Below the pieces are notes generated by a model that saw only the letters and a list, made by a program, of their open reading frames with translations, had not been told where the DNA came from and made no database searches. Shown piece after piece: positions 44,728-53,154 of a DNA stretch of 64,000 nt. The stretch lies in assembly GCA_034044135.1 (NCBI GenBank), contig CP139021.1:3301635-3365634 (forward strand), written 5' to 3'. The stretch comes from Flammeovirgaceae bacterium SG7u.111 (lineage in GTDB: Bacteria > Bacteroidota > Bacteroidia > Cytophagales > Flammeovirgaceae). The number at the start of each line of letters is the position of its first letter. Position 1 is the first letter of the stretch. Made by a program: the position numbers and the translations under genes.

Positions 44728-46812
44728 TCAAATTATAAAATATATCAAAAGAAAAATCAATCCAAACAAGGTCCATGCAAGGTAGGACTGAATTTTCCCT
44801 CCTTGTATAGAACTTGTATATTTTCCTACTTTTCCCGTCATGAATACAATGCCGTTCACCAATCCATCTACAAAAAAGCGGTCGAACCATGCGCTTACAT
44901 GTGCCGTCACCACATGCAAAATTGCCAGATCGTTTACCGATTTATCAATGACCCTTCGGTCAAATTTTGCCGTTTTTCTACTTATCCAAAGTACCACGTT
45001 TTTGAGGTGGATTTCAAATATTTTATCCAAATACCAGAAGTTGAAAGAAAGCTTTCGCCAAAAGTTGTCTTCGGGGAAAAGACTGTTTTTCAATGCCAAT
45101 AATTTTCCATTCCCATAGACCAACCATGCGATGAACAAGCCTGTGGAGGCCAATGCGAAGGATACAATTCCAGTTAGCAATTGGAAGGGGCTGTGATGAC
45201 CAACATCGAACGGGTGCATGAACCAGCTGCTGTGTGCGTTCAGCGGATTGAGGGAAAAGACAAAACCGATGGTGAGAAATGCGAGCAACCCGATTGGGAA
45301 CAGCATTTTTAACGGCACTTCTTTGATCGCTTCGCTTGCTTTTTCAAATTCGTTTTTCAATCTGTTCTCTCCAAAAAACACCAATAGCAATTGCCTGCCC
45401 ACATAGAAAGCGGTCATGAGTGCGGAAACTAAAAGTAAAATAGGTGCGATGAATAGGAGAGGGCTTCCACTTGCAGCCATATCGAAACTTGCCGTAATGA
45501 TGGCGTCTTTCGATAAGAATCCTGAAAACAAAGGCAAGCCTGCCAAACCTAATCCAGCAATGCTAAAAGCCAAAAAGGTCGTGGGCATTTTCTTTCTCAA
45601 ACCTCCCATCAAGCGCATGTCTTGCGCATCGAAATGGGTGTGCAAATCGTGGGCTGCTACGTGTAAGGCATGGATAACCGCTCCTGCTGAAAGGAAAAGT
45701 CCAGCCTTGAAAAATGCGTGAGTGAGCAAGTGGAACATGGCTGCATCCATTGCTCCTGAGCCAATTCCAGCCACCATGTAGCCCAATTGGGAAATGGTGG
45801 AATAGGCTAATACTTTTTTGATATCCGTTTGGGAAAGAGCTGAGACTGCTGCCAAGAAGGCGGTAATTGCCCCAATGATGGAAATAACGACAAATACTTC
45901 TGGAGTGAAGAAAATCATCACCCTTGCTAAAAGGTAAACTCCCGCAGCAACCATAGTGGCGGCGTGGATCAAAGCTGAAACGGGCGTCGGACCTTCCATG
46001 GCATCGGGCAGCCAAACGGAAAGTGGGAATTGCGCCGATTTGCCAACTGCCCCGCAAAACAATCCTAAACCTGCAATGGTCGCCATCGTTCCTTCGGGTA
46101 GTTGCCCTGCTTCTACCAGTGGGAAAATTTCGGAAAGCTCTAAGCTGTTGAACGTGGCGTAGAGTGCCAATAGCCCAATCAGGAATCCTGCATCGCCAAT
46201 TCTGTTTAGTAGAAATGCTTTCTTAGCTGCTCTTCGGGCGGTGGATTTGTGTTGCCAAAAGCCGATGAGTAAGTAGGAGGAAAGTCCCACTAATTCCCAG
46301 AAAATATAGATAATGGCAAGGTTAGAAGTAAGCACCAAGCCGAGCATGGAAAAGGTAAACAAACCGAGGTAGGCGAAGTAACGGTTGTAGTTTTCGTCGT
46401 CCTTCATGTACTCCATGCTGAAAAGATGCACGAGCGTGGAAACCAAGGTGACCACCACGAGCATAATGCTGCTTATTCCGTCAATCTGGATGTTTACAAT
46501 AAAAGGTTTTGCCCCAATCTTGAACCATTCGAAGCTACTGCCTATTTCAGCCTTTCCTTCGCCCAACATCCAAACTTGGAAAAAAGCATAGAGGGAAATA
46601 AGCAAACTGATGAATACGGCTGCAAAAGCGAGCTTGTCGGCGGGGAATCCTTTTTTTCTTTCCCACAAAATATTGGGCAGAAAAATGCCAAGTGGCAAAA
46701 TAGCTGCAACTATTGCCCAAAGAGGTAAGTGGGGATCAGGTAGAAAATGTTGGTCCAACGGATTAGTAATTTTGTTTCCGAGGGGTAAGCCCTCTGTATT
46801 ATCTTCTTTCAA
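44728..46812 (-). CDS. nuoL: NADH-quinone oxidoreductase subunit L
   Basis: A 694-residue antiporter-like subunit, the distal proton channel of complex I. FSMEYMKDDENYNRYFAYLG, WELVGLSSYLLIGFW, SVWLPDAMEGPTPVSALIHA and LAYSTISQLGYM are canonical NuoL segments; the C-terminal part carries the extra helices that include the lateral arm. It starts 20 bases after nuoK. The N-terminus has a ~35-residue hydrophilic leader (KEDNTEGLPLGNKI) longer than in E. coli; a later start cannot be excluded, but no better Met precedes the first helix. Confidence 0.95.
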   Translation of the reverse strand: MKEDNTEGLPLGNKITNPLDQHFLPDPHLPLWAIVAAILPLGIFLPNILWERKKGFPADKLAFAAVFISLLISLYAFFQVWMLGEGKAEIGSSFEWFKIGAKPFIVNIQIDGISSIMLVVVTLVSTLVHLFSMEYMKDDENYNRYFAYLGLFTFSMLGLVLTSNLAIIYIFWELVGLSSYLLIGFWQHKSTARRAAKKAFLLNRIGDAGFLIGLLALYATFNSLELSEIFPLVEAGQLPEGTMATIAGLGLFCGAVGKSAQFPLSVWLPDAMEGPTPVSALIHAATMVAAGVYLLARVMIFFTPEVFVVISIIGAITAFLAAVSALSQTDIKKVLAYSTISQLGYMVAGIGSGAMDAAMFHLLTHAFFKAGLFLSAGAVIHALHVAAHDLHTHFDAQDMRLMGGLRKKMPTTFLAFSIAGLGLAGLPLFSGFLSKDAIITASFDMAASGSPLLFIAPILLLVSALMTAFYVGRQLLLVFFGENRLKNEFEKASEAIKEVPLKMLFPIGLLAFLTIGFVFSLNPLNAHSSWFMHPFDVGHHSPFQLLTGIVSFALASTGLFIAWLVYGNGKLLALKNSLFPEDNFWRKLSFNFWYLDKIFEIHLKNVVLWISRKTAKFDRRVIDKSVNDLAILHVVTAHVSAWFDRFFVDGLVNGIVFMTGKVGKYTSSIQGGKIQSYLAWTLFGLIFLLIYFII

Positions 46813-46832
46813 AAAAATCCAATTCTATTGCT

Positions 46833-47135
46833 TCAATCCTTCAAGCTATTCAGGTCATCTAGCTCAATAGAGCGATAATAATGATACGCTTTCAGGACAA
46901 TCGCCAAGGCAACGGCAGCTTCTGCAGCAGCCACAATCATGACGAACAGGGCAAACATTTGACCGTTGATAGAGGGGTCGTACTTGCTGAAAGCCACTAG
47001 GTTAATGTTAGCGGCATTTAGCATTAGCTCAATCCCCATCAATACCACAATCGCATTCTTTTTCACGAGCACAATAGCCACACCTATGGAAAATAGGGCC
47101 GCACTCAGTAAAAGAAAATGTTGAAGAGGTATCAT
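46833..47135 (-). CDS. nuoK: NADH-quinone oxidoreductase subunit K
   Basis: A 100-residue, three-helix subunit. GIELMLNAANINLVAFSKYD with its intramembrane Glu and the second Glu in AEAAVALAIVL are the NuoK hallmarks needed for proton coupling. It is the first gene of the group; nuoJ and the earlier complex I genes, which normally precede it, are absent here. Confidence 0.95.
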   Translation of the reverse strand: MIPLQHFLLLSAALFSIGVAIVLVKKNAIVVLMGIELMLNAANINLVAFSKYDPSINGQMFALFVMIVAAAEAAVALAIVLKAYHYYRSIELDDLNSLKD

Positions 47136-47167
47136 CGATCAGTATTTATTGTTTGCCAAAGATTGGG

Positions 47168-47175
47168 CAAATATA
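47168..47175 (-). promoter_or_regulatory. Candidate -7 promoter element of nuoKLMN
   Basis: TATATTTG on the minus strand, about 30 bases before the nuoK start. No TTG is found at the ideal 19-base distance, so it is only a half-supported promoter. It would give this partial nuo cluster its own transcript. Confidence 0.35.
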
Positions 47176-47266
47176 AATGAAATATGGAATTAAGCCTGTT
47201 TAGCAGTAGAATTGATTTCAAAGAACGTGAAAATCGCTTTCCGACCTCGTCAAATAGACTCGTGAC

Positions 47267-48811
47267 TTAAATAGAACCAATATAGATGGTGAGGCTCGAA
47301 TTAGAGGGAAGTCCCATTTTTTTGCGAATCCTGTAGCGGGAAGTATGCACGCTTTGGAGTGAAATGTTCAATATTTTAGCCATTTCGTGGCTGTTCAAGT
47401 TGAGCTTGATAAGGGCACAGTGTTTTAGCTCTGTGGAAGATAAATTAGGGTGTTTTTTGCACAAAGTAGAATAAAAATCATTGTTGACCTCTACAAATCG
47501 CCTGTTAAATTCTTCCCAGGAATTGTTTGTCCCTTTAGCATATTTTTTTTTAAGTAGCTGATAGTTTTCGGGATGGGATTTTTTTACCACATCCAAAATT
47601 GCGTTCACTGCATCCTCCATTTCTATCATCTTTATGGCATAGGATGTCAGCTCCTTGCTTTTGATTTCTAATACCGCCTTGTTTTTAGCTCTGTCAAGCT
47701 CACCTACCAATGAGAGTTTTTTGATCTTGTTGCGCTGGTAATACAAAAGGTACACACTGATGAAGATGATAAGAGTAAGTCCAAATAATAGAAAAAGCCG
47801 GAATAATTCCTCGTTTTTTTGTTCAATAAGGCTCTCTTGGCGTTCAATCAATTTTTGATTTTCGGTTATCTCAGCTTTGTATTTGTTTTTGATTTCGAAT
47901 AAGCGTTGGCTGCTCTTGCTGCTTGTGCTAAATAATTGTTCGAAACTCTTTTTGGATTCCTTCATGCTGCTTACGGCTTTCAGGCATTCTCCTTTTATCG
48001 TATAGATTTCACTTATTTTTTCGAGTAGGTCTGGCTTAAACTCCAAATGGACATTTCTTTCGTCCATTAACTGGAGACTTTTGTTGTAATATACCAATGC
48101 GCTATCGTATTGAAATTGCTCTTTTTTCAGGTCGCCTATAAACGACAAGTTTGCCACTACATAAGGGGCATTCATATTAACGAGGTGGTGCTGTGCCCTA
48201 AAAAGGAGTTTTTCTGCCTCTGCAAGGTTTTCTAGTTGCAAATTGCAAAAGCCCCTATCTGCCAATATATAGGGAAGGATTCTTGGGGGATCAAAAATAA
48301 TCGTACATGAATCTAAATACACCAATGCTTCCTCATAATTTTTTCGATCTCTCCAAAATGTAGCAATGGAAAAATAACTTGAAACCACCTGGTGTTTGGT
48401 GTAAGGTTTGTCTATAGCCAGTTCTTTCGACAAACTTAAAGAAGTGTATAAATGCTGTAAGGCTAAGGAGTCCTTCTCGTAAATATCATACAATATTCCA
48501 AGCCCTCTATAAATGGTGATTAGTTGATTGTCCAATTGTTGTTTTTCCGCAATAAGTAGAGCATCCCAAAGCCTGTCGAATGCAAGGTCATAATCGCCTC
48601 GGTACCTTTCTATTTGGGCAAGATCTATCAAGCACTTTACTATAGCCAAAGTATCCTTGTTTACAAGGGCACTTTGGTGTTCTTTGGTAAGCTCTTCATG
48701 TGTTTTGGTTTGCTTAGGAACCATGCCCTTATCAATACCATACATAGTATGACTTGAAATGACGCAGAAAAAAATTAAGACTGAATACCTTATTGATTTA
48801 ATAACCACCAT
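47267..48811 (-). CDS. TPR-containing membrane regulator with LuxR-type HTH
   Basis: A 514-residue protein. A signal peptide (about 1-27) is followed by a periplasmic TPR-like helical array (about 30-300), a coiled-coil stretch, a transmembrane helix (about 336-358, LFLLFGLTLIIFISVYLLYY) and a cytosolic C-terminus ending in a LuxR/GerE-like helix-turn-helix (LSSTELKHCALIKLNLNSHE, SLQSVHTSRYRIRKKMGL). Such TPR-membrane-HTH proteins are common in Bacteroidota. It is divergent from the polysaccharide operon that starts 264 bases away, so it is the best local candidate for its regulator, but it could also be independent. Confidence 0.85.
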   Translation of the reverse strand: MVVIKSIRYSVLIFFCVISSHTMYGIDKGMVPKQTKTHEELTKEHQSALVNKDTLAIVKCLIDLAQIERYRGDYDLAFDRLWDALLIAEKQQLDNQLITIYRGLGILYDIYEKDSLALQHLYTSLSLSKELAIDKPYTKHQVVSSYFSIATFWRDRKNYEEALVYLDSCTIIFDPPRILPYILADRGFCNLQLENLAEAEKLLFRAQHHLVNMNAPYVVANLSFIGDLKKEQFQYDSALVYYNKSLQLMDERNVHLEFKPDLLEKISEIYTIKGECLKAVSSMKESKKSFEQLFSTSSKSSQRLFEIKNKYKAEITENQKLIERQESLIEQKNEELFRLFLLFGLTLIIFISVYLLYYQRNKIKKLSLVGELDRAKNKAVLEIKSKELTSYAIKMIEMEDAVNAILDVVKKSHPENYQLLKKKYAKGTNNSWEEFNRRFVEVNNDFYSTLCKKHPNLSSTELKHCALIKLNLNSHEMAKILNISLQSVHTSRYRIRKKMGLPSNSSLTIYIGSI

Positions 48812-49074
48812 GTGCCAAATATAATCTATTGATAGAAATGGAATAGGGGTAACAGTTTTTTGAATACTTGGAATATAGCATAAGTGGCTTAAAATCAGTA
48901 TAAAATCTATATGCTGAAAATAGCTTGTCTAGTATTTGACTATTGGGGACTTCGTTTTGAATAGTTATAGAATAGTAAAAAATAGAGAAATGAAGGATGG
49001 TATCGCCAATTTTAAAGCACTATAAATATTATGCTTGATATTTTTCATGCATACAACTTCACAGATACCACAAA

Positions 49075-51750
49075 ATGAAAAGAACTGTACTAATTGCCCA
49101 ACTGTATATCCTGTTCGGATTGGTTGGTTGTCAGCAAGCTTCACATCAAGAAACAAAAGATTTCTTCCTCCAAGTAAAAAATGAAAAGATAATCTCTGAC
49201 CCCTCCGTAGAATGGAAAAACTTCGGTCCGGGAATGTCTGGTTACTGCGAAGAGTTTTGGTGTCACCCAACTGATACCAATGTGATGTTCATGGGACCTG
49301 ATATGCACGTGAGTTTTGGTACTTGGGACAATGGAAAATCTTGGCATACCATTAAAGATTCGGACGGGATGGGGCAGGATATGAAGCGAGTGTTAGACAT
49401 TGAATTTTCTCTCCAAAATCCTGATTACGGAATGTCCATTGATTGGAATGGTTGGATATATGAAACGACCGACCGAGGAAGAAGCTGGAATAGGACAGGT
49501 GAGTTCGGGAAAAGTTATAAGGATATTGGAATTGATCCAAACGACCCAAAGTCATTTGCCAAGGGTTGGTATTACGAGCAAAAAGGGACTCGGCACAGTG
49601 AATTGGCCTTAGATCCTACAAATGATAAAATATGGTATGTGGGTGCGGGTGATTTTTGGAATGTAAAGAGTAACCATCGATCTGCTGCCCAGCCAAACGG
49701 TGTTCAGCTCAAATATGCCGCTTACGGGTATATTTGGAAAACAACTGACAAGGGAGAAACTTGGACGAAAATAACCAGCGGACTTCCTGAAAATACGGAG
49801 GTAGGAAAGATCATAGTCAACCCAAATCATGCAGATAGCGTGATTATGGCGACCAACGATGGGCTGATGATCAGCGGGGATGGAGGCATGTCTTGGAAAA
49901 TCAGTGCCTCAGGCCTGCCAAATAACTTGCCCCGAGATTTGACTTCTTATCACAACAAGCAAACTGGTGAGTTTGAACTTTATCTTGTAGAGCAAACAGT
50001 CTATGAAGAGAAGGAGAATACGGTAGCAGCTAAAGGTGGAGCATATAAAAGTACAGATGGAGGGGTAAGTTGGGAAAGTATTACCGGCAACCTTTATTTT
50101 GACTTGAACGCCATCACTTTTCCAGCAGAAATCGACCGCTTTCACAAAACCATGGGCTATTGGTTTGGTATCTCAAAGAAAGAATCAAAAGCCAAGTTCA
50201 CACAACTTCCTAAAGAAACCCTTCCAGTCTATAACCGCATAGTTGTCAATCCACTGGACAAGGATGAAATTTATGTGACATACAACAAAAAGCATGATTT
50301 TACTTTTGGACCTGGAGATGTCTGGAAAACTGAGGACGGAGGCAAAACTTGGTTTGTGTGTGCACGCCAAGGAGCTTATTGGAAAAGTGGAAAGGATTTA
50401 GAATATTGGAAAAAGAGAAATAGTCCAGTTGGTACAAACGTAGAGTTTGCCCACCTACAATCATACATGGATGCATCTAATGCAACATCTGGCAACCGGA
50501 CTTTGGTTATCAATTCCATTGGTCAAGTGTTTATAGGAATAGATCAACAAACCCTGAAATCGACTGATAATGGAAAGTCTTGGAAACAGGTAGACGACTA
50601 TGAAACATCGCCCGGGAGTGGGAAATGGATAGGGCGAGGAGGGAGCAATTTGCCCGGCAGGTTTATGTTGCACGAAACAGGAATCTTGGGCAGAAGGCTG
50701 TTGTGCAGCGGAGAGCACGGCCTTTGGCAAACCACTGACCTAGACGGCTGGCCCGAGAAACAAGCAGTTGCCGTAGAACAAATCGAAGGGCAAGTCCATG
50801 ATGGCAAAGGCAGGCATGGAGCGCATTCCATTTCCACAGTTGCGGTTCACCCAAAAGATCCGAATACTATTTATTTCTTAAGCTGGCGTCAAGAGCACAG
50901 GGGGAAACTCCGCAAAACAACCGATGGGGGCAAAACATGGGAAAATATCGCCACCATTTTTGACGCGGCAAACAATTCTTGGCAAGGTGTTGCTCCACAG
51001 AATTCATTGATTATCGATCCAGTAAATCCTGATAATATGTATTTCTGCTCCACTTTTCATAAGATTTCTGAAGTGGGAGGTGGCAAAGCGCAAGAGTTGA
51101 CCAAAGGTGGATATGGGTTTTATCGCTCGTCTGATGGTGGTTATACTTGGGAATTGAGCAATAACGGATTTCATGAAAAATCAAGTGTGAGAAGAATTGT
51201 TTTTCATCCCGATAATCCAGAAATTATCTATGCCGCGCTAAACGACAACAATGGTGGTTTGTTCAAAACAACCAACAAAGGAGATGTCTGGGAGAAAGTG
51301 GAAATCCCATCGGTTATCAAAGCAGTGAATAATGTTTTTATTGATAGAAATACCAAAGAAATACTGATAAGTACGGGCAGGCGTACAGGCTCGTACGAAG
51401 AAGGAGGGGTTTGGCGAAGCAAAGACGACGGACAAAATTGGGAGCAGATATTTAAAGCGCCATGGGTTTGGCAAGCAGAAACATCGCCGGTTAATCCAAA
51501 ACTCATTGTGATAAGTGCCGCTGGCCAAGCCGTGAGCATGGCTCATGAATTTGCAAACCCCGGTATTTATCTTTCAATGGATGAGGGTGAAAGTTGGAAA
51601 AAAATAAACAAAGGGCTAGGGCAGCCAGACAAAATAGTGGATGTAAAACCTGATCCCTATAATGAAGATGTACTTTGGCGTGCCTCGTGGGGATGCGGTT
51701 GGTTTGTGGCTTACCTCAATGGTACTGAAAAAGGGTGGATGAAGAACTAA
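49075..51750 (+). CDS. Asp-box (BNR/VPS10-like) beta-propeller lipoprotein
   Basis: An 891-residue lipoprotein with lipobox LVGC (Cys19). About a dozen Asp-box motifs of the form S/T-x-D-x-G-x-x-W are spread along it (TTDRGRSWN, TTDKGETWT, SGDGGMSWK, STDGGVSWE, TEDGGKTWF, STDNGKSWK, TTDGGKTWE, SSDGGYTWE, SKDDGQNWE, SMDEGESWK), the signature of one or two beta-propellers as in sialidases, GH74 xyloglucanases and VPS10 domains. No sialidase Arg triad or RIP motif is evident. It heads an operon of two GH117, two GH3, two sulfatases and GH29, 42 bases before the first GH117, so it is probably a surface or periplasmic carbohydrate-active or glycan-binding protein of unrecorded specificity. Confidence 0.8.
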   Translation: MKRTVLIAQLYILFGLVGCQQASHQETKDFFLQVKNEKIISDPSVEWKNFGPGMSGYCEEFWCHPTDTNVMFMGPDMHVSFGTWDNGKSWHTIKDSDGMGQDMKRVLDIEFSLQNPDYGMSIDWNGWIYETTDRGRSWNRTGEFGKSYKDIGIDPNDPKSFAKGWYYEQKGTRHSELALDPTNDKIWYVGAGDFWNVKSNHRSAAQPNGVQLKYAAYGYIWKTTDKGETWTKITSGLPENTEVGKIIVNPNHADSVIMATNDGLMISGDGGMSWKISASGLPNNLPRDLTSYHNKQTGEFELYLVEQTVYEEKENTVAAKGGAYKSTDGGVSWESITGNLYFDLNAITFPAEIDRFHKTMGYWFGISKKESKAKFTQLPKETLPVYNRIVVNPLDKDEIYVTYNKKHDFTFGPGDVWKTEDGGKTWFVCARQGAYWKSGKDLEYWKKRNSPVGTNVEFAHLQSYMDASNATSGNRTLVINSIGQVFIGIDQQTLKSTDNGKSWKQVDDYETSPGSGKWIGRGGSNLPGRFMLHETGILGRRLLCSGEHGLWQTTDLDGWPEKQAVAVEQIEGQVHDGKGRHGAHSISTVAVHPKDPNTIYFLSWRQEHRGKLRKTTDGGKTWENIATIFDAANNSWQGVAPQNSLIIDPVNPDNMYFCSTFHKISEVGGGKAQELTKGGYGFYRSSDGGYTWELSNNGFHEKSSVRRIVFHPDNPEIIYAALNDNNGGLFKTTNKGDVWEKVEIPSVIKAVNNVFIDRNTKEILISTGRRTGSYEEGGVWRSKDDGQNWEQIFKAPWVWQAETSPVNPKLIVISAAGQAVSMAHEFANPGIYLSMDEGESWKKINKGLGQPDKIVDVKPDPYNEDVLWRASWGCGWFVAYLNGTEKGWMKN

Positions 51751-51768
51751 ATATAATACATTGAAAAA

Positions 51769-51800
51769 ATGAAGAAATGAAGAAATGAAGAAATGAAGAA
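51769..51800 (+). repeat. Four tandem copies of ATGAAGAA before the first GH117 gene
   Basis: The 8-bp unit ATGAAGAA is repeated exactly four times; the last copy contains the real start codon at 51793. Each of the first three ATGs reads Met-Lys-Lys-stop, and each TGA stop overlaps the ATG of the copy after next as A-TGA sequence, forming a chain of minicistrons leading to the gene. Because each unit carries its own start, changes in copy number would not alter the protein. Confidence 0.85.
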
Positions 51801-53082
51801 ATTACAAAAAATTGCATTACTGATTTTTATCGCTTTTGCCGTGGTATCGTGCTCACAATCAGAAAAGAAAGCTGAGCTTGAAGCGAAGCTCGAAGCCGAA
51901 GTTACAGGCGCATTCCCGTTTGAAATGCCTGCCGAAAAACCGAACCGCCCAATGAGTGCGGCCATGGAGCGGATTTATACGGATTATGAAGCTCCGCAAC
52001 CTCAAAACAACGAGCTGTTTAGCCAATTCAAATACACCGAGCTGAAAGGCTTTGATTACAACGGTTACGATGGAACCATTACCAGAAGAGATCCTTCGAA
52101 AATCATTCGGCACAATGGGAAATACTACGTATGGTACACTTATCGGAATACTCCAACACCTCCTCAAGGTGCAGAAAAGTCGACAGATTTGATTCCTTCG
52201 TCTGACTGGGACTTGTCGGAAATTTGGTATGCTACTTCTGCCGATGGCTTTACTTGGAAAGAACAAGGCGTGGCCATTAAGCGTCCTGAAAAACCCTTGG
52301 TAGGCTGGCGATCGGTAACCACGACCGATATCTTAGAATGGGAAGGAAAGTTCTATTTGTATTACCAAGGCTTTATGGAAGCCAGCGGCAAGCGTGGTGA
52401 CGATTGTCCGGTAGCTGTTTCTTATGCCGATTCTCCAGAAGGACCTTGGACGCCCTACAATAAAATTGTCATTCCAAACGGAGCAGAAGGCGAATGGGAC
52501 CAGTTTTCCATCCACGATCCTTATCCTTTGGTGCACGATGGCAAAGTATATATTTACTACAAATCTGATTTTGGTAAAAAACCACATTTGGTACGTATGC
52601 AAGGCTTAGCGATTGCCGACAATCCATTAGGGCCATTTACCAAGCATCCATTGAACCCGCTAATCACCTCAGGGCATGAAACTTCCCTGTTTCCATTTAA
52701 AGAAGGGGTAGCAGCTTTGGTGTATAAAGACGGCCCTGAGCACAACACTATCCAATATGCAAAGGACTGGGTGAATTTTGAAATTGCTTCTATCACTGAA
52801 CTGATGCCTTATGCTGCTGCGCCTTACGTGCCAGATGCTTTTACCAATACCAAAGATGGTCGGGGGATCACTTGGGGATTGGCACACTTTATAAATACAA
52901 CGGGTGATTGGAGCAAGTTTAATTCAAAACTGGTTCGGTTCGATTGCGATTTGAGCAGAGATATCCACGATCCTGAGATGAAACAGCACCGCGTAAACCA
53001 TAAGCCAGATGTCTATTTCCGCCAAGGCTTGAGCAAGAAGCAACAGGAGCGAATTGAGGAACAAAATAAGGGATTGGAGTAA
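51793..53082 (+). CDS. GH117-family glycoside hydrolase, lipoprotein (copy 1)
   Basis: A 429-residue lipoprotein (FAVVSC, Cys20) with a five-bladed propeller of the GH117 family. ITRRDPSKII gives the base Asp100, SIHDPYPL Asp242, and ITSGHETSLFPFKEG the His295-Glu296 pair that matches the acid His and neighbouring Glu described for GH117 enzymes; IWYATSADGFTWKEQG and GLAIADNPLGPFTKHPLNPL are further family stretches. GH117 members studied so far release terminal alpha-1,3-linked 3,6-anhydro-L-galactose from agar oligosaccharides, although other clades differ. Second gene of the operon. An N-terminal extension (about 20-50) carries the MPAEKPNRPMS segment also seen in copy 2. Confidence 0.88.
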   Translation: MKKLQKIALLIFIAFAVVSCSQSEKKAELEAKLEAEVTGAFPFEMPAEKPNRPMSAAMERIYTDYEAPQPQNNELFSQFKYTELKGFDYNGYDGTITRRDPSKIIRHNGKYYVWYTYRNTPTPPQGAEKSTDLIPSSDWDLSEIWYATSADGFTWKEQGVAIKRPEKPLVGWRSVTTTDILEWEGKFYLYYQGFMEASGKRGDDCPVAVSYADSPEGPWTPYNKIVIPNGAEGEWDQFSIHDPYPLVHDGKVYIYYKSDFGKKPHLVRMQGLAIADNPLGPFTKHPLNPLITSGHETSLFPFKEGVAALVYKDGPEHNTIQYAKDWVNFEIASITELMPYAAAPYVPDAFTNTKDGRGITWGLAHFINTTGDWSKFNSKLVRFDCDLSRDIHDPEMKQHRVNHKPDVYFRQGLSKKQQERIEEQNKGLE

Positions 53083-53154
53083 TGAGATAGAGAATAAATA
53101 TTTATTCTCTTTTAAAATAGCCAATAGATTTTTTGAATGAATTACGATAAAAAA

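Noticed and set aside
48816-48823. TATATTTG on the minus strand as promoter of the TPR-LuxR regulator
   Set aside because: It ends only about 5 bases before the start codon and has no TTG at a suitable distance, so transcription would begin inside the gene.
49075-51750. Sialidase
   Set aside because: Asp-boxes alone do not show sialidase activity; the Arg triad and RIP-type motif were not found, and there is no sialic acid gene nearby.
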